This document shows positions 1 to 7,062 of a DNA stretch of 9,183 nucleotides, in pieces (position 1 is the first letter of the stretch; each line of letters begins with the position of its first letter). The notes under the pieces were generated by a model. It saw only the letters and a list, made by a program, of their open reading frames with translations. It was not told where the DNA came from and did no database searches. The stretch spans positions 1-9,183 of the forward strand of contig CAKOIB010000050.1 of NCBI GenBank assembly GCA_934086255.1, read 5' to 3'. Source of the DNA: an uncultured Bacilli bacterium (GTDB lineage: Bacteria; Bacillota_I; Bacilli_A; RF39; UBA660). The position numbers and the translations under genes were made by a program.

Positions 1-105
1 TCTTTTATAGGTTCTTTATCTTCTTTAATTGGATCTTTTTTATCTTCTTTTATAGGTTCTTTATCTTCTTTAATTGGAGTTTTGTCTTCTTTTATAGGTT
101 TATTA
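1..105 (-). repeat. PIKEDK low-complexity coding repeat (C-terminal tail of the large surface protein)
   Basis: Read on the minus strand, this stretch encodes repeated units of the type PIKEDK, with T, E or KD inserted between units (residues about 1275-1307). A block of about 27 nt beginning ATAGGTTCTT recurs at 7 and 52, a 45-nt (15-codon) period. The composition (Pro, Lys, Glu, Asp) is typical of extended wall-spanning or stalk regions of Gram-positive surface proteins. The repeat continues past the left edge, so its copy number is unknown. Confidence 0.85.
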
Positions 106-3100
106 TTACTATTTTTTTTATTAATCCAATCTACTTTAGCAGTACTAGAACCAATATTGCCTGCTTCATCTACATATTTAAAAGTAAAGTTTCCATTCTT
201 AGTAAAAGTATAATAATCTTTACCATTGTTATTTAAAATAGTAACTTTTTTCTTATCAAAACTAATCTTAACTGTAACATTTTTATCAGTTTTATTTTTT
301 ATATTATAATTTAGTATTCCAAGAGGACCTTTTTTATCAATCCAATCTACTTTAGCAGTGCTAGAACCAATATTACCTGCTTCATCTACATATTTGAAAG
401 TATAACTTCCATTTTCTACAAAAACATGTTTGAAAGGATCAATACTCATTACATAGTTACCTTTTAAGTCATAAACATCATTATTTTTATCTACTATATA
501 TCCTTTTACTTCCTCGCCAATACTATTAATAACTTTACCATTTTTAACAGATAAACCTTTATCATTTAAAATAGTAACTTTTTTATTGGTAGTAAGGCTT
601 GCTATTACATCTTTATTAGTCTTTTTATTAATATTATACTTTATTACTCCGACTGGAGTGTTTTTATCTATCCAATCTACTTTAGCAATGATTTCATTCT
701 TATTGTAAGTGAATTTGTCTTTTATTATGAAACTGTATTGACCATTTTCTTTAAATAAATGAGAAGTACTAGTTAAAACTTCAATCTTATCTTTATCATA
801 ATCAACAAGTTTGCATAAAACATCTTTGTTAGTCAAAGTATTAATATTACAACTAACACCTGCGCTAGGTAGTTTACTTTTAGTAGAGTCTTGATAGAAA
901 TTAAACATTCTAGCAGTAAACCAATTACCATTTGAAGTTTTAGTAGCGGTAATTTTAACATAGGATATTTCTTTGTTAGAATTAGTAGTAAATCTTTTTA
1001 TATTTTGTTTGCCATGGTCTTTATCATTAACATTTGATGTATATTTTAAACCGCTTACACTTCCAATGTTAAACCATTCATTACCATCAGTACTGCCCTT
1101 TAGTGAAGCATCGATTATCTTACCATTGCCTCCGCCGGCAGGAACATATTCAATTAAGGATAAATGTATTGGGGTGCTAAACTTAATAGTAATAAATCTT
1201 TTTTCATCAGTACCATTCCATGCAGAGTGCCATCTTGTATTATAGTTTCCATCAATGCTATATTTTGCAAAACCATTGTTATTTGTAGCTTCACTTGAAA
1301 CGTCATGAATGCTTAAATAAGATATAGGTACATACTTTTTGGTCAAATCAATTACATCTAAAGTGTAATCTAGGCTAACATAATCACTAGCTAAAGAGTT
1401 AGCACTTGCTTTATATCTAACATAAACAGTAGTATTTGAAGATAAGTCAGGTAATTTAGTATCAAAACCAGTCCAAGTATTAGAGTCTTTGATCTTCCAT
1501 TCCATCGAAGAATCTGCTCCGATTACTTTGTTTTCTAAATCATTATTATATATAACATCAGAAGGTGATTTTCTTTTTATAATGTCAATTTTATATAAAG
1601 GGGTATTAGGATCTAATCCATCAACATAGATTAGTATATCATTAGTATCATTAATCTTACTAACCATTTCATCACTAAGTAAATAAGACTTGTCTAATAT
1701 TGGAGAAGACTTGGTAATACCACCATCAATACTAAAACGCCATGATAGATCATAATCTTTATACTTATCATTAAGAATAATCTTATTTTTATTTTCTTTA
1801 TCAAAACTAAAGGTAGCAACTTTTGAGTCTATATTACCAAGTAAAACTTTAGCAACTTCTTTGCAAGCAGAAACATTGGAAATAACTGAGGAATTAGCAT
1901 TTGAAGCTTTGATTAAAGCATTATTTTCTTTGGTATCAATATCTAAGTTTTTTTCATTAACTAAAAAAGGTTTTGTTAATTTAAGTAAATCGTTCATAGC
2001 CATTGGATAATAAGTGTAATTATTGATTATTTTAAGGGATAGTTTATACCAATCATCAGGAGTAGCATTATTGTTTTTATATTCTTTTATTAAATAATCA
2101 TAGGTATCTAAATTAATACTGTTTTCTTCGATTGATTTATTGTAAATATTAATTCTTATATTAGCATTAGAATAAGAATTAGCAAGTAGATTCAAATATA
2201 AAGATTTCTTATATTTACTATAGTTATTTAAATTATCTTGTGCTAAATAAATATAGGCCCCACTGTTAGGGATGTTAGTATTATTAACGTGTTTATTAGT
2301 AAAAGGTTTATTTGCCCAGTTAAATATAGTTCTATAGGCTTTGTCCCCATACCAAGTAGTACCAGTCTCACCCCATGCAAATATTTTATTAGCCATATTC
2401 CAACTACCAGTGCCATCATTATTGGCTATATAGTATAAAACAGCTTCATGACCAGGTTGGTATACTCCGATAGTGGGACTTCCTATGCTACCGTATAAAG
2501 ATTTAAACACTCTTGATTGATTCCAACAAATACCGCCTTTATCAATAACCATCCAATATCTTTGAATACCGTCTCCAAAGGGAACACCATTTGAGGTTAA
2601 GTTATATTTTTTATCCATTTCATCTTTATATTTTATATTATGATAAATCTCATCTGAGTAGGAAGTTCCTACTCCAATATGGTTAACATAAGCGTAAACA
2701 CTGGGATTGCTATTCTTTTTTCTTGTATAATAGTTCAACCATTTTATTTCATCGTTTCTTGCACCATCTGATAAAATGGCTCTTAATAGTTCGACATGAT
2801 AGTTTTTAAAGTAGTTTTTATAAATGGTCATGCCATTATCATCATATAGCTTTTTAAAAATGGTAAATCTTTCTAAATAATCGTAACTAGCTTTTCTATG
2901 TGCAAAGTCAAGTGCTGATGCTACTTTATCTTTTGAATATCCTGCGGATAAAGCAATCATCATCTTTTGATAAATGTCTTTATCAGAAGATGATAAAATG
3001 TCTTTATTATGCATATATAAATCATAAAAAGTCATAATAAATGGTAAGGATTCAAACTCTCCTACTTCGATAATTTGTCTTTGTCTTTGTTCATCACTTA

Positions 3101-3923
3101 TAATCCAATCAAAGAATAAAGCATAAGAAGGGTCATAATCTACTAATGATTGAATGGTATTATAATCTAATTTTCTTACTAGTTCTCTTTTTAAAATAAG
3201 ATCAAAATTGTTAGATAAATTATAAGCATAATCTTTTTTGCTTAAAATATCATCATAATAAGAAATATCTTTTAAATTACTATAACTATTCTCGGATGAG
3301 TCAACATAATCTGGTTTAACAAACTTACCTGGTGCGATAACTCCATGATCAGCAGCATTACCATTATATGATTGATCTACAAATATTCTAAAGTATTTAT
3401 AATTAGAAATATCTAGATCAACGTAATAAGACTCACTATCCCCTTTTAGAACATCGGTATAAAGTAATTGTTTAAAGTATTTACCGTCATTAGATACAAA
3501 AAACTTAAATAAAATGCTTCCATTAGTATTTCTAGAGGCATCGACTCCTACACGGGAGATAAATCTTGTATATGTTGATGAAAATGAGGATATATCATAG
3601 GTAATTTGTCCATTTGCATGAACGCCCATGCCTTTGACATAAACTTTTTTCTTAGAATTAACAAGTAAACTAATTGTATTACCTTCAGGATTTCTATCTT
3701 TTTGAATGTAATGACCACTCCAACCGTTATAAGACCAATTATTATCAGTTATATAATCTAAATCAGACATATAAATTACATCTTTACTTGAAGATAATAA
3801 ATTATTGTTATTTAAATATGATAATTTATTATCATTATTTGAATAATAGTTAAATAATAAACCTATCAAAGCAATTGAAAAAATTATAAATAAAAAAAAT
3901 ATTCTTTTATTACTTCTTTTCAT
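1..3923 (-). CDS. Large multidomain surface protein: NPCBM, transglutaminase-like, F5/8C and Ig-like modules (3' end outside window)
   Basis: The frame is open from the ATG at 3923 to the left edge, giving 1307 codons with no stop, so the C-terminus is missing. The start is supported by AAGGAG (3931-3936), 7 nt upstream. Seen in order: basic MKRSNKR then a hydrophobic segment (about 8-26), with no clear cleavage site, so probably a signal-anchor; an NPCBM-like beta domain (about 50-200; GMGVHANG, FRIFVDQS); a helical stretch; a transglutaminase-like core with GGIC-W (Cys466) and QPGH (His492), followed by a G-S-W-N-x-x-N segment; a beta module (about 786-858); an F5/8C discoidin-like domain (about 864-1012; DGNYNTRWHS, ISYVKITA); Ig-like modules marked by VDWIDK at W1084, W1194 and W1266; then a PIKEDK repeat tail. 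By family knowledge NPCBM and F5/8C bind glycans. The Cys/His core could be a peptidase or crosslinker; the third catalytic residue is not resolved. Inferred role: extracellular binding and modification of glycoprotein or mucus. Wall anchoring, for example LPXTG, would lie outside the window. Confidence 0.85.
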   Translation of the reverse strand, partial: MKRSNKRIFFLFIIFSIALIGLLFNYYSNNDNKLSYLNNNNLLSSSKDVIYMSDLDYITDNNWSYNGWSGHYIQKDRNPEGNTISLLVNSKKKVYVKGMGVHANGQITYDISSFSSTYTRFISRVGVDASRNTNGSILFKFFVSNDGKYFKQLLYTDVLKGDSESYYVDLDISNYKYFRIFVDQSYNGNAADHGVIAPGKFVKPDYVDSSENSYSNLKDISYYDDILSKKDYAYNLSNNFDLILKRELVRKLDYNTIQSLVDYDPSYALFFDWIISDEQRQRQIIEVGEFESLPFIMTFYDLYMHNKDILSSSDKDIYQKMMIALSAGYSKDKVASALDFAHRKASYDYLERFTIFKKLYDDNGMTIYKNYFKNYHVELLRAILSDGARNDEIKWLNYYTRKKNSNPSVYAYVNHIGVGTSYSDEIYHNIKYKDEMDKKYNLTSNGVPFGDGIQRYWMVIDKGGICWNQSRVFKSLYGSIGSPTIGVYQPGHEAVLYYIANNDGTGSWNMANKIFAWGETGTTWYGDKAYRTIFNWANKPFTNKHVNNTNIPNSGAYIYLAQDNLNNYSKYKKSLYLNLLANSYSNANIRINIYNKSIEENSINLDTYDYLIKEYKNNNATPDDWYKLSLKIINNYTYYPMAMNDLLKLTKPFLVNEKNLDIDTKENNALIKASNANSSVISNVSACKEVAKVLLGNIDSKVATFSFDKENKNKIILNDKYKDYDLSWRFSIDGGITKSSPILDKSYLLSDEMVSKINDTNDILIYVDGLDPNTPLYKIDIIKRKSPSDVIYNNDLENKVIGADSSMEWKIKDSNTWTGFDTKLPDLSSNTTVYVRYKASANSLASDYVSLDYTLDVIDLTKKYVPISYLSIHDVSSEATNNNGFAKYSIDGNYNTRWHSAWNGTDEKRFITIKFSTPIHLSLIEYVPAGGGNGKIIDASLKGSTDGNEWFNIGSVSGLKYTSNVNDKDHGKQNIKRFTTNSNKEISYVKITATKTSNGNWFTARMFNFYQDSTKSKLPSAGVSCNINTLTNKDVLCKLVDYDKDKIEVLTSTSHLFKENGQYSFIIKDKFTYNKNEIIAKVDWIDKNTPVGVIKYNINKKTNKDVIASLTTNKKVTILNDKGLSVKNGKVINSIGEEVKGYIVDKNNDVYDLKGNYVMSIDPFKHVFVENGSYTFKYVDEAGNIGSSTAKVDWIDKKGPLGILNYNIKNKTDKNVTVKISFDKKKVTILNNNGKDYYTFTKNGNFTFKYVDEAGNIGSSTAKVDWINKKNSNNKPIKEDKTPIKEDKEPIKEDKKDPIKEDKEPIK
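123..197 (-). repeat. Near-identical Ig-like module end, copy A (partner at 339-413)
   Basis: About 75 nt match positions 339-413 with only a handful of mismatches, at an offset of exactly 216 nt (72 codons). The repeat encodes the end of one Ig-like module (YVDEAGNIGSSTAKVDWI). A more diverged third copy of the VDWIDK portion lies near 665-690. The close DNA identity indicates a recent in-frame module duplication or homogenisation. Confidence 0.85.
339..413 (-). repeat. Near-identical Ig-like module end, copy B (partner at 123-197)
   Basis: This is the second copy of the direct repeat described at 123-197, in the same reading frame. Together with the copy near 665-690 it defines a series of bacterial Ig-like modules. 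The spacing between successive conserved Trp residues is 110 and then 72 residues, so the first interval carries an additional insert (residues about 1120-1165). Confidence 0.85.
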
Positions 3924-3956
3924 TATATTACTCCTTACTACTGTATTTTCATATCA

Positions 3957-3985
3957 ATGATATCATATGGAAAAATAAAAGTAAA
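3957..3985 (-). promoter_or_regulatory. Putative sigma-A-type promoter of the large surface protein gene
   Basis: On the minus strand TTTACT (3980-3985) and TATCAT (3957-3962) are separated by 17 nt, matching the -35 consensus at 4 of 6 positions and the -10 consensus at 5 of 6. Transcription would begin near 3950, leaving a leader of about 27 nt before the AAGGAG ribosome-binding site and the ATG at 3923. The -10 lies inside the short palindrome ATGATATCAT (3957-3966), but AT-rich DNA makes such palindromes common. Confidence 0.5.
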
Positions 3986-4004
3986 CATTTAGACAAAATC
4001 TTTA

Positions 4005-4033
4005 TTTAAAAACTCTTATTTATATGGTATACT
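4005..4033 (+). promoter_or_regulatory. Putative extended -10 promoter of the CPBP protease/phosphoesterase operon
   Basis: TATACT (4028-4033) is preceded by TGG, giving the extended -10 form TGnTATACT. TTTAAA (4005-4010) sits 17 nt upstream as a weak -35. Transcription would start near 4040, so the leader is only about 18 nt and holds little more than the Shine-Dalgarno AAAGGA (4043-4048). It diverges from the promoter of the large surface protein. Confidence 0.55.
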
Positions 4034-4057
4034 ATCAATAGTAAAGGAATGATGTAT

Positions 4058-4744
4058 ATGGAAAAACTACCTAAAATGTTACTTACATTTTGTCTTTTTG
4101 TAGCAGAATTAATATATAGTTATTGTGTAATACTAGGACTACAACGTTTTGGAATAGATATTACAACGTATAGTAATACTATGAAATATCAAATAATGAT
4201 TGGAATAGATTTATCTTTTATGTTTATTTTATTCTTATTATATAGAAAAACATTATTAAAAGATATAACTTTATATTTTAAAAATTTTATTAAAAATATA
4301 TCAATTGGTGCAAAGTATTGGGCTATTGGATTATGTATAATGATGTTGTCAAATATAATAATATCATACTTTTTTCCTGGAGGTTCCGCTAATGAAGAAG
4401 CTGTACAAAGTATTATTAAGCAAGTACCAATATATATGATATTTTCTACTATTATATATGCTCCTTTTATTGAAGAGTTAATATTTAGAAAAAGTATTCG
4501 TGATATAATAGAAAATGATTATTTATATATAATAATATCGGGATTAGCTTTTGGTTTTGTTCATACGTTAGCGGGGTCTACTCTACATGAATTAGTCTAT
4601 ATAATACCTTATGGTGCTTTAGGATGTTGTTTTGCTATTATGTATGTTAAAACTAAAAACATATATACCTCAATGACATTTCATATGATTCACAATGCTA
4701 TTGTAGTATTTATTTCCATCGCAGGAAATATATTAGGGAGTTAG
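4058..4744 (+). CDS. CPBP family intramembrane metalloprotease (CAAX protease-like)
   Basis: This is a 228-residue polytopic membrane protein. The family motifs are visible in order: EELIFRKS with Glu139, Glu140 and Arg144 (EExxxR), FVHT with His169 (FxxxH), and HMIHN with His209, His212 and Asn213. These are the catalytic/metal-binding positions of the CPBP (Abi, PF02517) family, which cleaves within the membrane. Roles in the family range from prenyl-protein processing to bacteriocin self-immunity and processing of exported peptides; the substrate here cannot be told. Three in-frame ATGs lie at 4049, 4052 and 4058. I choose 4058 because AAAGGA (4043-4048) is 9 nt upstream, while it directly abuts 4049. 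The next gene begins 3 nt after the stop, and its ribosome-binding site lies over the end of this gene, so the two are cotranscribed and probably translationally coupled. Confidence 0.9.
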   Translation: MEKLPKMLLTFCLFVAELIYSYCVILGLQRFGIDITTYSNTMKYQIMIGIDLSFMFILFLLYRKTLLKDITLYFKNFIKNISIGAKYWAIGLCIMMLSNIIISYFFPGGSANEEAVQSIIKQVPIYMIFSTIIYAPFIEELIFRKSIRDIIENDYLYIIISGLAFGFVHTLAGSTLHELVYIIPYGALGCCFAIMYVKTKNIYTSMTFHMIHNAIVVFISIAGNILGS

Positions 4745-4747
4745 TAT

Positions 4748-5665
4748 ATGCAAACAAGAGTAAGTAAAAATAAAAAACAATTAAAGGAAGATAAAAAAAG
4801 AGTTAGAGAAAAAAGAAAGGAAAGATTTAAAAAAACAAGAATTAAAATAAGAGTAATTGTTTTAAGTCTTATTACATTATTTTTTGTATATGGTCTTTTC
4901 ATTGAGCCAAGAATGCTCTTAGTAAATGAGGTAAAATTAGAAAGTAAAGATATACCAATGTCATTTGATGGTATTAAAGTAATACATTTTTCTGATTTGC
5001 ATTATGGTAGTACTATAAATATAAATAATATTGATAAAGTAATAACTAAAATAAATAGTTTAAATCCTGATATAGTAGTGTTTACTGGGGATTTAATTGA
5101 TAATAAGTATAATATGACAAAAGATGATGTGACAAAGCTTGCTAATAGTCTTAAAAAAATTAATTATAATTTAGGTAAATATGCTGTTATAGGTAATCAT
5201 GATTTTTATAATGAAGAGTTTAATAATATTATATATGATGGTGAGTTTATTTTATTAAAGAATAGTTATGATGTGGTTTATAATAAAGATAATAACCCAA
5301 TACTAATTTATGGAGTAGATAATGTTAGTTATGGTAGTCCAAGTTTAAAAGAATTGGAAAAAAAGGAACTAGAAAGTATTTCATATAAAATGCTTTTAGT
5401 TCATGAACCGGATTATATAGATAATATTCTAAATAAATATGATATAGATTTAATACTATCAGGGCATTCTCATAATGGGCAAATGAAATTGTTTGGATTA
5501 AAGCCTTTTTATACACCAGAGGGTTCAAAGAAATACTTTAGTCCTTATTATAAAGAAAATAATACTGATATATATATATCAAATGGTATTGGTACTAGTA
5601 TAATACCATTTAGGTTTGGATCTGTTCCAAGTATTAATTTATATAGATTAAATAGTCAAAATTGA
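4748..5665 (+). CDS. Membrane-anchored metallophosphoesterase (YkuE/YaeI-like calcineurin superfamily)
   Basis: The 305-residue protein has a strongly basic N-terminus (about residues 1-35, over a third Lys/Arg), one hydrophobic segment (about 35-52) and then a calcineurin-like phosphoesterase domain. The dimetal signature is complete: SDLH (Asp83, His85), TGDLID (Asp115), GNHDF (Asn150, His151), VHEPD (His219) and SGHSHNGQ (His240, His242). GHSHNGQ and the single-anchor layout are typical of the YkuE/YaeI-type group, which in other bacteria acts on phospho-diester or pyrophosphate bonds of envelope lipids and related compounds. The substrate here is not known. Domain orientation is inferred, because the positive N-terminus favours an extracytoplasmic domain. 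It is the second gene of an operon with the CPBP protease. The Shine-Dalgarno GGGAG (4735-4739) is 8 nt before the ATG. The TGA stop lies inside the following terminator hairpin. Confidence 0.92.
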   Translation: MQTRVSKNKKQLKEDKKRVREKRKERFKKTRIKIRVIVLSLITLFFVYGLFIEPRMLLVNEVKLESKDIPMSFDGIKVIHFSDLHYGSTININNIDKVITKINSLNPDIVVFTGDLIDNKYNMTKDDVTKLANSLKKINYNLGKYAVIGNHDFYNEEFNNIIYDGEFILLKNSYDVVYNKDNNPILIYGVDNVSYGSPSLKELEKKELESISYKMLLVHEPDYIDNILNKYDIDLILSGHSHNGQMKLFGLKPFYTPEGSKKYFSPYYKENNTDIYISNGIGTSIIPFRFGSVPSINLYRLNSQN

Positions 5666-5676
5666 CTATTTTTTTT
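5651..5676 (+). terminator. Intrinsic terminator of the protease/phosphoesterase operon
   Basis: AATAGTCAA (5651-5659) pairs with TTGACTATT (5662-5670), a 9-bp arm with a minimal central loop (in practice the innermost pairs open). It runs directly into eight T residues (5669-5676). The stop codon TGA (5663-5665) is part of the right arm, so the gene has essentially no 3' untranslated region before its terminator. Confidence 0.8.
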
Positions 5677-5678
5677 AT

Positions 5679-5702
5679 AAAAAAAACTACTAAAAAGTAG
5701 TT
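5679..5702 (-). terminator. Intrinsic terminator of obg
   Basis: On the minus strand AACTACT (5702-5696) and AGTAGTT (5691-5685) form a 7-bp stem with a TTTT loop, followed by a U-tract covering 5686-5679. The TAA stop of obg (5703-5701) overlaps the base of the stem. It lies two bases from the T-run of the terminator on the other strand, so two converging transcription units are closed within about 52 nt. Confidence 0.8.
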
Positions 5703-6972
5703 AATTTCTATATTCAAAAGCAAAGTCAAGTATCTTTACTATATCTCCTTGCTTAGCACCAAGTTCTTCTAATTTGTCATCTACACCCATTCTGGTAAGT
5801 TTTTTAGCAAATCTAAGAACAGCTTCATCGGAAGTAAACTTAGTCATTCTAAATAGTTTTTCAATTATATCTCCTTTAATAATAAAGATATCTCCTTCTT
5901 TTTCAATAGTAAATGGTTCTTCTTTTTTGTATTTATATAGAACATAATCTTCATATTCTTGATCATCAAGTATTTCTACTTCAATTTGATCAAGTAAATC
6001 AGCCATGTGAACAAGTACTTTGTCAAGACCTTCATCGTTTATCGCAGATACTTCAAATATTTCTATATCAGATACTTTTTCTTTAAAGGATTTAAGATTG
6101 TCAAAAGAGTTTTCTAAATCCATCTTATTAGCAATAATAAGTTGTTTTTTTAATAATAATTTATTATCAAAGTCAAGAAGTTCTTTTCTTATTTTAACAT
6201 AATCATCATAAGGGTCTCTTCCTTCACTACCTGACATATCAATAACATGACATATGATTCTAGTTCTTTCGATATGTTTTAAGAACTTATCTCCAAGGCC
6301 TTCGCCTAAGGATGCCCCTTCGATTAGTCCAGGAAGGTCTGCTACTGTAAAGCTACGATTGTCAATGGTTTTAACAACACCAAGATTAGGATTAAGAGTT
6401 GTAAAGTGATATGCAGCTATTTTTGGTTTAGAACGAGATATTTTAGATAAAATGGTACTTTTACCAACACTAGGCATACCTACTAAACCAACGTCTGCTA
6501 GAAGTTTAAGTTCTACTTTTAAATATCTTTCTTCCCCTGGTTCTCCTTTTTCAGAGTAATTAGGGGCAGGATTAGATTGAGTACGGAAAGCGGTGTTGCC
6601 TCTTCCGCCACGTCCACCTTTAGCAACAATGAACTCTTGATTGTTTTCTCTTAAGTCACATACAAGTAAATTAGTATCTAAATCGGTTACAACAGTACCT
6701 GGAGGTACTTTTATAACAATGTCTTTAGCCCCTTTACCATTTTTATTTTTACCCATTCCATTTTCTCCACGTTCTCCTTTAATGATTTTGTTATATCTTA
6801 GATCTATTAAAGTACGTAGTCCTTCATCAACTTTAAATATAATATTAGAGCCTCTTCCACCATTACCACCAAAAGGGCCACCAAATTCAACATATTTTTC
6901 ACGACGAAATGCGGTACAACCGTCTCCGCCAGATCCTGCGACTAGTTTTATATTTACTTCATCTACAAACAT
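5701..6972 (-). CDS. obg: Obg/CgtA family GTPase
   Basis: The 423-residue protein has all three Obg domains. The glycine-rich Obg fold spans about 1-158 (for example GGPFGGNGGRG, AKGGRGGRGN). The G domain has G1 GMPSVGKS (165-172), switch II DLPGLIEGA (212-220), G4 NKMD (282-285) and G5 SAI (309-311). The C-terminal OCT domain is about 345-420. Obg binds GTP and acts in 50S ribosome assembly and growth/stringent-response control, and it is essential in many bacteria. I choose the ATG at 6972 over the one at 6993: AAGGAG (6980-6985) is 7 nt upstream of 6972, and MFVDEV is the usual Obg N-terminus. In many Firmicutes obg follows rplU-rpmA, but here the upstream neighbours are surface-protein genes. 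It appears to be transcribed alone, from its own promoter to its own terminator. Confidence 0.97.
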   Translation of the reverse strand: MFVDEVNIKLVAGSGGDGCTAFRREKYVEFGGPFGGNGGRGSNIIFKVDEGLRTLIDLRYNKIIKGERGENGMGKNKNGKGAKDIVIKVPPGTVVTDLDTNLLVCDLRENNQEFIVAKGGRGGRGNTAFRTQSNPAPNYSEKGEPGEERYLKVELKLLADVGLVGMPSVGKSTILSKISRSKPKIAAYHFTTLNPNLGVVKTIDNRSFTVADLPGLIEGASLGEGLGDKFLKHIERTRIICHVIDMSGSEGRDPYDDYVKIRKELLDFDNKLLLKKQLIIANKMDLENSFDNLKSFKEKVSDIEIFEVSAINDEGLDKVLVHMADLLDQIEVEILDDQEYEDYVLYKYKKEEPFTIEKEGDIFIIKGDIIEKLFRMTKFTSDEAVLRFAKKLTRMGVDDKLEELGAKQGDIVKILDFAFEYRN

Positions 6973-6995
6973 AGTATCACTCCTTTTTCCCATAA

Positions 6996-7024
6996 ATTAT
7001 ATCAAAAAAAAAGAAAAATAGCAA
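6996..7024 (-). promoter_or_regulatory. Putative obg promoter, -35 box within the upstream terminator stem
   Basis: On the minus strand a perfect TATAAT (6996-7001) lies 17 nt downstream of TTGCTA (7019-7024), a 4 of 6 match to the -35 consensus. Initiation near 6989 would give a leader of about 17 nt with the Shine-Dalgarno AAGGAG. The -35 is made by the descending arm of the terminator hairpin of the preceding gene. Confidence 0.6.
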
Positions 7025-7034
7025 TTGCTATTTT
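7004..7034 (-). terminator. Intrinsic terminator after the lectin-like gene pair
   Basis: Positions 7015-7034 form a perfect 20-nt inverted repeat (arms AAAATAGCAA and TTGCTATTTT). On the minus strand it is followed by TC and nine T residues (7012-7004). It lies about 30 nt past the stop codon of the gene at 7063-8586. The zero-length centre means the real loop is the opened AATT. The arm nearest obg doubles as the putative obg -35 box. Confidence 0.75.
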
Positions 7035-7062
7035 CTATCGGCTCCAAAGCATTTTCTATTTT

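Noticed and set aside
1..105. CRISPR-like array at the left edge
   Set aside because: The repeats are short, contiguous, have no spacers and stay in the reading frame of the surface protein (PIKEDK units).
973..1245. 90-codon plus-strand open frame
   Set aside because: It is antisense to the F5/8C-coding part of the large surface protein gene. It has no ribosome-binding site, and its composition is a shadow of the real frame.
5325..5528. 67-codon minus-strand open frame inside the phosphoesterase gene
   Set aside because: It is antisense to the metal-binding half of a complete, motif-bearing gene, with no supporting SD.
5663..5665. TGA read as tryptophan (mycoplasma code)
   Set aside because: TGA ends the phosphoesterase exactly at its terminator, and the tryptophans read in all genes are TGG, so the standard code fits.
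6641..7021. 126-codon plus-strand open frame opposite the start of obg
   Set aside because: It mirrors the glycine-rich Obg N-terminus as proline-rich sequence on the other strand, and it would run through the obg promoter; a typical antisense shadow.
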